The notes below the pieces were generated by a model. It did no database searches, had not been told where the DNA came from, and saw only the letters and a program-made list of their open reading frames with translations. A DNA stretch of 64,000 nucleotides, from contig CAXKVR010000009.1 in NCBI GenBank assembly GCA_964058845.1, positions 181,686 through 245,685 of the forward strand, given 5' to 3'. Positions 21,532 to 32,646 of the stretch are shown here, one piece after another. Both the position numbers and the translations under genes were made by a program. Each line of letters opens with the position of its first letter. The first letter of the stretch is position 1. The DNA comes from Carex sylvatica (lineage: Eukaryota > Streptophyta > Magnoliopsida > Poales > Cyperaceae).

Positions 21532-23221
21532 TTACATACTAAGCAACTGTAAAGGGCTGAGGTAATCACTAAGCTGGCCAAAAGAGAGCACTGAGCTTAC
21601 AAGAAGTGAAAGGTGGCCGATGAGGAGAAGCCACAAGAGAGCACTCAGCTTGAGGCTATCACCAAGAAGGATCATGATGACGAGATGACACAGAGGAGCA
21701 TCGCTGTTTTGGAGAAGAATATCAAACGAGAGTTTGTACAAGAAGATGTAGCTCATCAAGTGATTCGTCGAGAGAAAAAATAAATGCACAAGTGAAGCGA
21801 GAGAATAATCTTCTCACATATTTATCTCACATGGAGGCTAATAAATGCACATTTACAATCCTACTATTTTTAATTAACGAACAAGATGATACATTAAAAG
21901 GCTAGAATGGTAATATAATATATGTGTGGTCCAATAGACCATGAGACTATTGAAATAATTTATCTAATTATTTACTTTTCTTCCAACTTACCTCACCCCT
22001 CTTAAAATGACCGAGTCAACACTACTATCTTCCTTGTGGTCAAATTATGTTTGACTACAGTCAAACCTCGTTTTAATGGCCATAACTTAGTATCAATAAG
22101 TCCAAATTTCACATATCTACAGGCTCGTCTATGAATCCTCTATTATTCGGTACAATCTAATTGACCAAAATAGTAACATTAATAAACATCAATATATGTT
22201 TAATATAACTAAAATATCCTCATATTATATATATTTTTACATCTCATGTACTAAATTGATTTGATCAATCCTTATAAATCTAATAGTAATGAGTGCTATA
22301 TTATGACCAACGTAATCATACATTACTGTGACACGATATATTTTATACCATAACATATCTCGTGGTATCATATCATATATGACATCCCGACTAGGGACCT
22401 TTTAAATGTAACCTATTTGGATATGTATTGTGTTGGTAATGGAAACTTTTCCAATGAGTTAAGGTTAGCATCTAACAATTAATGTATCATGACTATCCAA
22501 AATATACAGATAATTTGTAATCGGACAGTATTGTTATCTAATATGGACAGTGAATAACACACTACTCGTGTTATTCCAATATCGCATGATATCTATAATG
22601 ATAAGTGCTAGTTTGGATTGTGTCATCCTTGCTATCTTATCGATTATGTTTGCTTGATATGTGAGTTCTATTATATCCACATTCAAATTATTTAATCGTG
22701 GTTCGCATATATAATATCACTCTATCAAGGGACCCAAGAGAGATTATTACTCACACAATGTTTGACATGATGTGTATGAGAGAGATTCTTATTCTTGACA
22801 TTTGCGAACTTCTAGAGATAAGTCATACATATAGAGAAAATATCCTTATAGATTCCAGTTATGGTCAGTAATAAACACCAATCATAGATACACACTTCTT
22901 AAGCAAGAAAATTGATTATCTCACACATGAGATAACAACAACATATGAAACATTAATGACACAAAATACATAATCCAATTAATATTTATATATGATTAAT
23001 CCAATTGTATATAAACAGTGATATGCATCCGTGAGATTAAATTGACATCTGGTCTCTTTGATCTGTGAAACCTGATCAAACATTTAATCTCACACTTATC
23101 TGGTGTAATTAGTGTTACTTGTAATTATCTTGATTAGGAATAATTAAATTTCATTACTTTTGTTTACGCAGTGCTTCGCAATCTAAAGTCCTCAAACTTA
23201 GATGAACTAATATGTAAATGC
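21532..23221. other. intergenic, probably old retroelement DNA, no gene
   Basis: 21540-21700 has an imperfect internal duplication around 'agagagcact(g/c)agctt'. 22000-23100 looks like non-coding LTR-retrotransposon sequence by composition only; no LTR pair, primer-binding site or coding domain could be recognised. Confidence 0.3.
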
Positions 23222-23356
23222 AACTTAAGGAACAATTGACACAGTCTATCATACAAACAAAATTACAAATAAATATTTGCTCTAGGATAATAGAACAATT
23301 GACAAAGTCAATCATATAAAAAAAATTACAAATAAATATTTGCTCTTGGATAACAT
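23222..23356. repeat. short tandem duplication (~66-bp unit)
   Basis: The stretch 'gaacaattgacacagtctatcat..aaattacaaataaatatttgctct' is repeated once in tandem (about 23230-23290 and 23293-23355), with a few mismatches. Confidence 0.75.
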
Positions 23357-23489
23357 CAGAGTGATCTAGTTTCCTCGAACCGGTCCAACAATATATCCGC
23401 TCCTTGCATTATTGAAGTTACTGACTTATATATAGTGCCATGTTTATATATGCATGTGCATAACTTTCCTCTCAAACTGAAATGAATAT

Positions 23490-23870
23490 CTTGCGTCATG
23501 CGGCCTCCCTTGACCCCAAGTTTGACTCCAACTTTAATGGACCATTAGCACAATCGAAGGAAAGCACATGAACAAATCGGTTGATTTGAATGCTCTATCC
23601 ATTTTAGAAAAGCTTGACAACGGCCTTTTGTTAGACCACGTGTAGGCCCTATTTTTCAGGGGTACATCAAATTCTAAGTCGGAGATCATGTCATTGTAAT
23701 GGCTCATCACACCAAAACCCCTCATATTCTCGGAACGACCACCGGACTCGATTGAAATCAACTAGCATAATCCAAGGGTCTATAACAAGCCGATACATTT
23801 TTCATAATTCATAAAAAGCTCCCTTTCTCATCATCTATCGTTGGGCCATATATATTTGTAATTAACACCT
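23490..23870 (-). pseudogene. LINE endonuclease-domain fragment
   Basis: Minus-strand blocks in two or three frames read TNIYGPT, then DPWIMLVDFN (family: WLIxGDFN), then MISDLEFDVPLKNRAYTWSN, KRPLSSFSKMDRAF and FPSI. This is the apurinic endonuclease (exo_endo_phos) domain of plant L1-type LINEs: GDFN, LxDLPLxNRxFTWSN, SxIDRxF. No reverse transcriptase follows. The same LINE insertion appears in unit 3 around 45377-45440 and below, so it predates the segmental duplication. Confidence 0.8.
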
Positions 23871-23874
23871 TACG

Positions 23875-24230
23875 GCCCAAGTTGACATGAAGCAGTAGGG
23901 CCGAAATTGAATGGCCCATGGACAGGATGAGAGCAGCACATAACTCATTTTCCAAAATATCAAAAGACCTCATGAACCAATTGAAAGATTATAAACACAG
24001 TTTTTCTCAAAAAAACTAGAACGAACCACAGAGACATAAGATAAATCCATGTTACTCAATTTCTTGTAAACAAACCTCATCACGTGATGAGGACCCAATA
24101 ACATTTCGGACCACCATGCAAATTGTCGCGGGCCTTATCCTGAGTTTTCCTCTTTTGCCTGGTTGAGGTGCGAAGGACACGTGGCTAGAATTCTTTGCTT
24201 GTCAGATTTTTGGAAGAGAATTTCAGTGAT
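23875..24230. repeat. segmental repeat gamma, copy in unit 2
   Basis: Matches 15810-16820 in compressed form, and 45430-45550. Anchors are 'gggccgaaattgaatggcccatgg', 'gatgagagcagcac', 'gaaccaattgaaagatta', and 'cctgagttttcctcttt' through 'gatttttggaagagaat'. Unit 2 lacks the about 700 bp extra present in unit 1. Confidence 0.65.
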
Positions 24231-24517
24231 TGACAGCTATTCACATGGAAGCATCTCGTACCGACCATTATTTCTTTTGTTGCATGCATGGTGTTGTACG
24301 CCAACAATTTATTTGTGAATGTAATGGGTGCTTGCGTTTTGTGTTCCTTAGAAAAAAAGAAATGAAAAGTGTGTTTATCTTTACTTTCTCAAAAAAAAGT
24401 GTGTTAATCATTATAGATATTATATCTGATATAATTATTTTCAGTAGCATTATTATAATTTTTTTTTGGCCATTGTGTCAATAATTAAGTAAATCTATTG
24501 CACCATTTTTTTCAAAA

Positions 24518-24725
24518 TAAAATTGAAATTCATTTCCATCAAATTCAAATTTTACATAATTACAATTCAGGTGTTTAAAATCAGTTAAATAAATTGACAC
24601 AATTGAGGTGGAACGATTTCGTTCCACCTCAATTGGGCCAATTTATTTAACTGAGTGTAGACACTTGAAGTTGTACTTATATGTAAAATTTGAATTTTAT
24701 TAATTAAATGATTTTCAATTTTTTT
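24518..24725. mobile_element. foldback MITE with long central palindrome
   Basis: The whole ~208-bp block folds on itself. The centre is a perfect 17-bp arm (24600-24616, CAATTGAGGTGGAACGA) and its complement 24619-24635 around a TT loop. Similarity of the arms continues outwards through 'tcagttaaataaatt', 'aaattcaaattttacat' and 'aaaattga'. No target duplication could be fixed. Confidence 0.7.
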
Positions 24726-26060
24726 GCTTATTAATAAAAAATAATAATACATTTAAAGGTGTACCGATTTTTTGTGAGAACATTCAATACATAATATACC
24801 ATTGAGTAACGCATATCTACTTATGTTCAAAATTTCAAAACTTCATACGAAGAAATTCATAAAAATATACATATGTGAGTGTTATATCATTGTCAGAAAA
24901 AAGATGCTCGAGCACCTATTTAACAAAAAAATCACAATGTACATGACTAAGAATTAACATTAATAGTATTGTGGAATCTAATTAGAACAACTACGGTCCC
25001 TATCCTCCTTACGTTATAGATATATTATTTTTGACGAAGCTCATATTTATCGTTTATAAATATCCTCTCAGTTTTGTGCATGTTAATTAAGATCAATTTT
25101 TTTCACAGGTTCAACTGTAAAATGCATTGCATGATATACTAAGGACTCCTATGTTGCTTTGTACTGACGATGTCATCGCTAAATTGGTCAAAAAAAATTC
25201 AACTAATTAATGCAAGTCATGTTTACTCTATATTGTTTTTTTTCCGTAATCATTTTTTATTTGTAACATTATTAAATTAGCTATGTATTAAAAACACTAA
25301 ATCAACTATCATTATAGTTCAAAAGTCCATACATTTACAAAAAATGTTATGACTTATATTTTATTCAAAACTTTGTATATTTTATTTTCGTCTTTATGTT
25401 AAGTACATTTTGAATAGTACCTACGCAAAATAAAAAATTTAGAATTCCCATTTTATACGGGAAGAACAAATAAATAAACAGCTTTCCTTTTTTGCCACAT
25501 AAAATCCTTTAACAGAATATTGCATCCCGTGACTCTAATTACAGTACTTGCAGCTGGACTTGCAATTGTTAGAATACCCGAAACATTACAGCTTCTGTAA
25601 ATATTTTTCTTATTAATAAAAAATCTTTCCGGCATTGCCGACAACCCACGAAAACAAAAATAAAAGAAACATATTACAGCTGGCCTCTGCAACAATCTTT
25701 AGACATTCTTTGTAATGTTTTACAGTCGAATTTACCATGAATCCACAGTATGATAGTATGATGTTGTGTAACTAATTGTATGCATAATCTTCATTATTAT
25801 ATTAAGTACATAGATGTTCTAATCTGTCAATGACTGTGATAAAAAGATGAAATTTCAGAGTAAATATCATATTTTTATTTAAATAGTCCGCCTTCTTATG
25901 ATTCAATGAATTTTTATTTTTTTTTACATGTAGAAATTTAAATTTATTTACATACATACTTGTCATATGTACTGCACACGGTATGGTTAAAATTAAAATT
26001 AAATAGACATAGATTGGCAATGCTACAATGGGAAATCTATTGATGTCTTATTTGTTTTTG
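24726..26060. repeat. segmental repeat alpha, copy in unit 3
   Basis: Aligns with 2800-4640 and 18600-19590. Markers are 'atgttcaaaatttcaaaact' (24822), 'ctcgagcacct' (24907), 'ccgtaatcattttttatttg' (25245), 'cataaaatcctttaacagaa' (25498) and 'tactgcacacggtatg' (25971). The matching downstream half (Helitron-like end, then beta) resumes at about 40741. The 14.7 kb between is later transposon accretion. Confidence 0.7.
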
Positions 26061-26300
26061 TTCCCCTCAAATTTCCATGATCTTTCAATACATATAATCC
26101 CACTGAAAAATGAATAGAATATATATATTGAGTTTGGCTATGTTAGATTGCAATGTATAGACCCTCTTGTGTATTGGATAGTAAATTTTTGAATTCAAAG
26201 TCCAAATAGTCGATTCAAACCGCTCAACTTTTTAGACTTCAGAAATAATAATATGGTGAAGTAAAGCATGCTCTTTACAACACGAAGCACAATAACCTTA
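26061..26300. other. AT-rich junction, no gene
   Basis: No coding or repeat structure was recognised between the end of alpha homology and the microsatellite that hosts the MITE/MULE nest. Confidence 0.35.
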
Positions 26301-26357
26301 CTGTGTGTGTGTATACATATATATATATATGTATATGTATGTATGGATGTATATATT

Positions 26358-26393
<36 letters not shown>
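26301..26393. repeat. (TA)n/(GT)n/(GA)n microsatellite
   Basis: Runs of TGTG, TATATG, TA and finally (GA) repeats directly abut the left end of MITE1. The right end of the same MITE at 36278 is also followed by TA repeats. Confidence 0.9.
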
Positions 26394-26396
<3 letters not shown>

Positions 26397-26794
26397 GTTG
26401 GCTACTATGCTTATATAAGCATATCCCCACATATGCTTATAACTCATTTTTGTGTTTTTAATGTCCAAATGGTCGATCTGAACAGTTAGATGTGATATCT
26501 ATATTAAAATGTGCTTGTAGACCAAATTTTATATTTTTCTGAATTTTTTTACTATTTATTAAGCCACTTTGAAAATCGCTGATCCAACGGTGGCTTAACA
26601 AAACATTAAAATCAAAAGCCACCATTGGATCAGCGATTTTCAAAGTGGCTTAATAAATAGTAAAAAAATTTTGAAAAATATAAAATTTGGTCTCCAAGCA
26701 CATTTCAATATAGAGATCACATCTAACGGTTTAGATCGACCATTTGGACATTAAAAACACAAAAATGAGTTATAAGCATATGTGGAGATATGCT

Positions 26795-27200
26795 CCGCAA
26801 TTTTTATTAATAGGAAAACAAAAATTACAAATATTAAAAATAAGAATGGTCGTCGCAAAATTTTAAAAACAAGAAGGCAGGAATGTGGTATGGCGTCCCT
26901 GCAGGACGCCATGATAAACTTCGGTTCTTTGAAAAAAAAAAAAACAATTAAAAATGAGGGACGCCATGCTAATGTTTGGACCATTGGAAAAAAAAAAAAT
27001 TCCGAGAAACTGGGACGCCATTCCAGTGTTTGGCTCCGAGAAAAAAAAAAATTCCATAACTGGGACGCCATGGCATTGTTTGGCTCCACGGAAAAAAAAA
27101 TAAATTAACTGGGACGCCATGCAATCTTTGGTTCCGCGAAATAAAAAAATAAGGTTAACTGGGACGCCATCTGTTGTGTAATCCCTGGAACAAAAAAAAA
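26795..27200. repeat. MULE left terminal region with GGACGCCAT array
   Basis: GGACGCCAT occurs at 26904, 26959, 27013, 27063, 27112 and 27162, spaced 49-55 bp. Units read roughly 'gggacgccat..(t)gtttgg..' followed by A-runs. The first unit is part of a palindrome (26889-26913, GGCGTCC-CTGCA-GGACGCC). The long frames reading WRPSF/GRHxxVW on both strands come from this array and are not genes. The array is a candidate binding region for the element's transposase. Confidence 0.85.
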
Positions 27201-27289
27201 TAAAAAGGCTGATACTGGTGTCTTCCCGTCCCTACCTCCGAAATGAAACAACGACAGCAGCAGAGAAAAGAAGAAGAAAAATAGCGATT

Positions 27290-27390
27290 CAGCGCTGATC
27301 CCACTCCGCTGGTCCCCCGCCTACGTCCGTGGCGTCCCAATTCACTGGTCCCCCGTCTACGTCCGTGGCGTCCCCAATTCGCTGATCCCG
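27290..27390. repeat. short GC-rich direct repeat inside MULE
   Basis: 'cctacgtccgtggcgtcccaa' and 'ctacgtccgtggcgtcccca' occur about 36 bp apart, with GGCGTCC in the opposite orientation to the main left array. It lies between the terminal array and the PMD gene and may be promoter or leader sequence. Confidence 0.5.
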
Positions 27391-27500
27391 GTCCACTGCG
27401 CCCCAAACAGCGACAGCCCCTTCTTAGCCGTTAGTTTATTTTTTATTTTTCTGAATTAGTTTTATATATAAGATTAAAATAGATTTTCAATTAGACTATA

Positions 27501-27810
27501 AATTAGGTTAGTTTGTTTAGATTGGAATTAAAATTGATTGTTAGTTTTATTAGACTATAAATTAGGTTAATTATTTTTATTTTAGAGAAAGAATTAGATT
27601 AAGAATTTCGGTTTTGTTTAGATTGGAATTAGTTTATTTAAATTTGCTATTATACAAATTAGGTTAGTTTGTTTAGATTGGAATTAAAATTGATTGTTAG
27701 TTTTATTAGACTATAAATTAGGTTAATTATTTTTATTTTAGAGAAAGAATTAGGTTAAGAATTTCGGTTTTGTTTAGATTGGAATTAAATTTGATTGGTT
27801 TAAATTTGTT
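27501..27810. repeat. tandem duplication, 156-bp unit, upstream of PMD gene
   Basis: 'aattaggttagtttgtttag' starts at 27501 and again at 27657, and the following ~150 bp match closely in both copies. T-rich and non-coding, it probably lies in the promoter or 5' intron region of the PMD gene. Confidence 0.85.
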
Positions 27811-28024
27811 GAAAATGTTGGATCTATTTTCAAATATATGTTGAACATTTTTAAACAACATGTAAAGTTCATTTGTTGTGTGAACATTTATAGTCATTAA
27901 TATTACAACATCAAAAGTCAACATTTCATATAGTTAAGGTCTCAAAATTAGGCATTGGTTCTTTTTAATTTAGTTAGATTACATTCATTTAGGATTTGAA
28001 TAATTAAAATATTATTCATGCAGG

Positions 28025-31000
28025 ATGTCAGCCCCTCGTGGTGAGTATGGTTATCAAAACACTAATAATGCCTTTGAAGAAGATGTAATGACTCAAACTC
28101 AATCATCAAGTCATTTTAGTTCGTTATTGTGGATGCCACACCAACAACATCGGAGTTCATTAATTCTAGCGATGTAAGTCATTAAATTTTTTGTTTAACT
28201 TGTACTTATTTTAAATTCCTGGTTTCATTATTTTTTAAGTTAATTTTTATAACTATGGCAGCCTAACAATGGAGTGAGGGCTCGAGGGCACAAGCACATT
28301 ATTCCGTACCATTGGCAATGTGAAGACATCTTAAAGAGTCTCGGCTTATATCAGGTGTCTCAGATGAAGGTCGCAAACGTCGATTCTTCACTTCTCAGTG
28401 GTCTCTTAGAGCGTTGGCGACCAGAGACTAATACGTTTCATCTTCCTGTAGGTGAGATGACCATTACTTTAGAGGATGTTTCTTGTTTATGGGCTTTGCC
28501 AATTACGGGAATACCGGTGACTGGTATGTCAGATGGTAATTGGGAGGGTTTAGTAAATGAGTGTCTTGGAGTTGGGGCATGGGATGCATTGATGAAATCA
28601 AAGAAAAGGTCTTCTGAGATTAAAAAATCTGGGTATGCCATAAATTTAAAAAGTTTGCGAAATCGATTTAAAGCCATGCCTTCGAGTCAAGGTGAGCCTA
28701 CACCAGAGCAGATACATCAATATACAAGAGCTTACATACTCGATTTGTTTGGGTCTTTACTTTTTGCCGATTCTTCTGGAGATTCGGTATCGGTGATGTA
28801 TTTACAATTTCTCAGGGATCTTAATACGCCTGGGCAATACAATTGGGGTGGGGCTGTTTTAGCATTGCTCTACAGGAATCTATGTTGGGGCGCCACCCGT
28901 AAAGCTAAAATGGTGAAAACGCTAGCGGGTCCGGTGGTACTTTTACAGCATTGGGCATGGTCGCGGTTGCAGACCGGACGTCCGTGTCCATCCAAAGGTT
29001 GGGCTCCTGATTGGGCAAAACCGGATCCCCAGTCTTGCCCTGCATTTGGAGCTAAGTGGTGTGGTGCCCTTGAATATAAACAACCTCATGGGAGGGCTGG
29101 AGTTAAATACTTTCGCAATCAATTGCAGGATTTGCGAGAGGGTAATGTAGATTGGGAACCATACAAACAGCTATGGAGCCGTATGCCATCCCGAGTTCAT
29201 CTAGATGCTGAGTTTTTTCGTGCCCGTGTGCCACTGGTACACTTCTGGATTGTTGAACATCACTATCCTGACCGAGTGATGCGCCAATTCGGATATCGAC
29301 AGGCCATCCCAGTACTCGAGCCACTCCCAGAAGATGATGTACGTAAATTACACAAGTATGTTCATAGTAGTTTGTGTACTACTAATTTGTCGGTCGAGCA
29401 TCAGACATACGTGACTCAGTCATTGGACCACGGTAGCAATGTTGTCGCATCAGGTGAGCCTTTTTCCTGCGATCAGATTGAGCCATATCAACGATGGTTC
29501 CATCAAAATTGCATGTACAATATCTTCGAGGTACCACAGGTGCTTGGCGAAAATGATAACAGTGAATATGGATACATAGCTAACGGGCCAAGAAATACAC
29601 GTGAGGTACATATATTTGACTTGACTCTTTATTGCTAAATATAGACATGAATATTGACTTGTTTAATATTTCATAGGCACATGCAGCTCTCGAGTTAGCA
29701 AAAAATGGCATCAATATGATAATGAAAGGGATGAAAAAAGCAGGAAAGAAACTCATTGAAGGAATTATTGTTTGTGTCAGAGACAATGGGATGGAACCCC
29801 GACTACATATGATGCTAGAGCAAGCTCACTTGCCAACAAACTACGAGGATATCACATCGGATGAAAGTGAGGAGCACTTGGCCAATCAGCAAGCAGCCGT
29901 CAGTCCTCACTACACGTACACTGATTTTGTCAATATGGTATTTTTTTCTGTACCAACTTTAAATTTCATTTCTGGGCAAACTAATACAGAGATTTTTTTG
30001 TGCTTTACATGCTTTTAAAGAGGGACAAATAACCTATGTACCTGCAAAATTTCATAATTTTTGGGGCTATTTTTCTGTACCAAACAGTACGTATAATACA
30101 GGGGCATTTCTGTTATTTCTGCAGAAAAATGCAGTTTTTTTCAGTTTCGACCAACTTTAAATTTCATTTCTGGGCAAACTAATACAGAGATTTTTTTGTG
30201 CTTTACATGCTTTTAAAGAGGGACGAATAACCTATGTACCTGCAAAATTTCATAATTTTTGGGGCTATTTTTCTGTACCAAACAGTACGTATAATACAGG
30301 GGCATTTCTGTTATTTCTGCAGAAAAATGCAGTTTTTTTCAGTTTCGACCAACTTTAAATTTCATTTCTGGGCAAACTAATGCAGAGATTTTTTTGTGCT
30401 TTACATGCTTTTAAAGAGGGACGAATAACCTATGTACCTGCAAAATTTCATAATTTTTGGGGCTATTTTTCTGTACCAAACAGTACGTATAATACAGGGG
30501 CATTTCTGTTATTTCTGCAGAAAAATGCAGTTTTTTTCAGTTCCGACCAACTTTAAATTTCATTTCTGGGCAAACTAATACAGAGATTTTTTTGTGCTTT
30601 ACATGCTTTTAAAGAGGGACAAATAACCTATGTACCTGCAAAATTTCATAATTTTTGGGGCTATTTTTCTGTACCAAACAGTACGTATAATACATGGGCA
30701 TTTCTGTTATTTCTGCAGAAAAATGCAGTTTTTTTCAGTTCCGACCAACTTTAAATTTCATTTCTGGGCAAACTAATACAGAGATTTTTTTGTGCTTTAC
30801 ATGCTTTTAAAGAGGGACGAATAACCTATGTACCTGCAAAATTTCATAATTTTTGGGGCTATTTTTCTGTACCAAACAGTACGTATAATACAGGGGCATT
30901 TCTGTTATTTCTGCAGAAAAATGCAGTTTTTTTCAGTTTCGACCAACTTTAAATTTCATTTCTGGGCAAACTAATACAGAGATTTTTTTGTGCTTTACAT

Positions 31001-32055
31001 GCTTTTAAAGAGGGACGAATAACCTATGTACCTGCAAAATTTCATAATTTTTGGGGCTATTTTTCTGTACCAAACAGTACGTATAATACAGGGACATTTC
31101 TGTCATTTCTGCAGAAAAATGCAGTTTTTTTCAGTTTTCAGGTGTGAGATCCAAAAATAGGTCATAAATGGTTAAAAAATGCTAAAAAAGAAAAATCAAA
31201 CTCTAACTTGTGTGTTTTTGACTGCTCTATCCATCTGTGAGATTATATTTTCATTTTGATTTTCAGATCAACCTACAACAGATTTTTTACCTTCAAAGGT
31301 TATTTGTAGGGATTGGAGTCACAGAATGTGCATCCTAATTGGAGTGGCTCAGCATCGCACGTAGAACCGAGCTATGTGAACCAGGTAAACAAGAAATAAC
31401 TTGAAGGGAGATTTGGTACTTAGTTAGGGTTAGGTGTTAAGTTTACTTAATTACATGTTAGTTGTAGGGATAGGAGTCACAGAATGTGCACCCTAATTGG
31501 AGTGGCTCAGCACCGCACGTAGAACCGAGCTATGTGAACCAGGTAAACAAGAAATAACTTTGAAGGGAGATTTGGTACTTAGTTAGGGTTAGGGTTAGGG
31601 TTAGGGGCTAAGTTTACTTAATTACATGTTTTTCGTAGGGATTGGAGTCGCAGCATGCATTTAACAATTGGAGTGGCTCGCAAAATGCGTTTAGTAGATT
31701 TGTAGGAGAGGTATATTTATAACAACTTGGGCTTATAATTGAATAAAGTATAATTGCATGTATATTTCACTGAAATTACATTTTTTTGTAGGAGTTGGCG
31801 ACGCACATATTTGATTCACCAATGAACACCGTCGATGTGGTCGCACCACCGCCAATGCCTACACAATTTGATGACTCACAGACTTTCTCACACCTATTTG
31901 AGACACCGCATGAGCAGCCATCAGAAATTGAAATTCAGCATGATGCGGTTGTTGAGGATCAGTTGCCCGTTGCGAACCCAAGTAGTAGAACGGGTTTGGT
32001 CTACAAAAGATGTAAGAGAGTCATTAAGAAACCAAACAGATTTACCCCTAATTAA
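28025..32055 (+). CDS. plant mobile domain (PMD) gene of the MULE, partly decayed
   Basis: Inferred exons are 28025-28173, 28262-29605, 29677-29937, 31310-31384, 31468-31542, 31639-31710 and 31792-32055, all with GT-AG borders and phase 0 from exon 2 onward. Exon 2 encodes the PMD core (aminotransferase-like/MAIN-type, PF10536). It has HIIPYHWQCEDILKSLGL, LLERWRPETNTFHLPVGEM, TITLEDVSCLWALPITGIPV and, later, LVHFWIVEHHYPDRVMRQFG. PMD proteins such as MAIN and MAIL1 act in the nucleus in gene and transposon silencing. PMD genes are also known as passengers of MULEs and Gypsy elements; the role in the element is unknown. Oddities: the exon 1 ATG frame (MSAPRGEYGYQ..) reaches the donor out of phase, and the frame that fits exon 2 (VDATPTTSEFINSSD) is one base off, so a frameshift is likely. 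Mini-exon 2 has an in-frame TAG. Exon 2 itself is open for 448 codons. Confidence 0.8.
29952..31139. repeat. intronic satellite, six copies of a 198-bp unit
   Basis: The start word 'accaactttaaatttcattt' recurs at 29952, 30150, 30348, 30546, 30744 and 30942, exactly 198 bp apart. The array stops at about 31139, so it is six whole units (1188 bp). Copies differ by only a few bases (for example a/g at 'gggac(a/g)aataac' and t/c at 'tcagtt(t/c)cgacc'), indicating recent amplification or homogenisation. The array sits wholly within the third PMD intron (29938-31309). Confidence 0.95.
31310..31710 (+). repeat. three tandemly duplicated mini-exons of the PMD gene
   Basis: Exon-sized units at 31310-31384, 31468-31542 (75 nt each) and 31639-31710 (72 nt) share upstream 'tagttgtag' type acceptors, donors GTAAAC/GTATAT and intervening intron sequence ('ttggtacttagttagggtta'). 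The first encodes GLESQNVHPNWSGS.. and the third GLESQHAFNNWSGS... The second has TAG in place of the Leu codon. The second intron contains (TTAGGG)n-like repeats at about 31583-31609. All units have symmetrical phase, so any one can be skipped without shifting the frame. Confidence 0.8.
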
Positions 32056-32646
32056 GTTTGGACTTGTGTGATGTAATTCAAACTTGTTATGTGGATTTTG
32101 TTCATTATGGTAGGCAACTTTTTGTCATTTATGTTCAATCTTGTGTGATGTAATATTTTTAGTGCTTGGTTCTATTGTATCAATTTGGACTTGTTATACC
32201 AAATGTGATATATATGTAATGATATATGGTGCCTACTTATGATTGAAACAATATATGGGTGTTATGATTGAAATAATCTTTATGTAGTCTGACTTCTATG
32301 TTGAGTAACGTTTTTAAGATGCAATAAAATCAATATAAAATAGTTGTTGTACATAGGTCATGTAATCAGTTGGTCTCAGATTACTTATAGGTGCCAAACA
32401 ATCCATGTAGATCCTAAAAACAAGCCCTTTATTAAATATACATACACACGTAAATAGTATATCTTATTAGAAAAGTAGCATAGTCTCACTCTTATAACTA
32501 CTACAATACGATAATATAACATAATAATAAATTTGTCCAAGTCTCGATACGATACAATACAATAATAAATTTGACTAAGTTTCGGTACGATACAACATAA
32601 TCACAAATAAAAAGGATAAATTACATAATAATAAATTTGCAATTCC
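32056..32646. other. convergent 3' regions of the PMD and transposase genes
   Basis: AT-rich DNA between the two stop codons. It contains repeated 'gtctcgatacgatacaata' / 'tttcggtacgatacaacata' words at about 32542-32600. No gene is seen. Confidence 0.5.

Noticed and set aside
22000..23100. LTR retrotransposon interior
   Set aside because: No LTR pair, primer-binding site, polypurine tract or gag/pol motif could be identified, so I left it as unassigned.
26751..27120. Three overlapping frames of 85-112 codons on both strands with WRPSF/FFFF motifs
   Set aside because: They are translations of the GGACGCCAT/poly-A array at the MULE end, and the same happens at 35854-36206. Repeat periodicity explains them fully.
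31583..31609. (TTAGGG)n run as an interstitial telomere
   Set aside because: Only about four units inside an intron, and the usual plant telomere is TTTAGGG. It derives from local slippage of 'gttagggtta', seen once in the sister intron.
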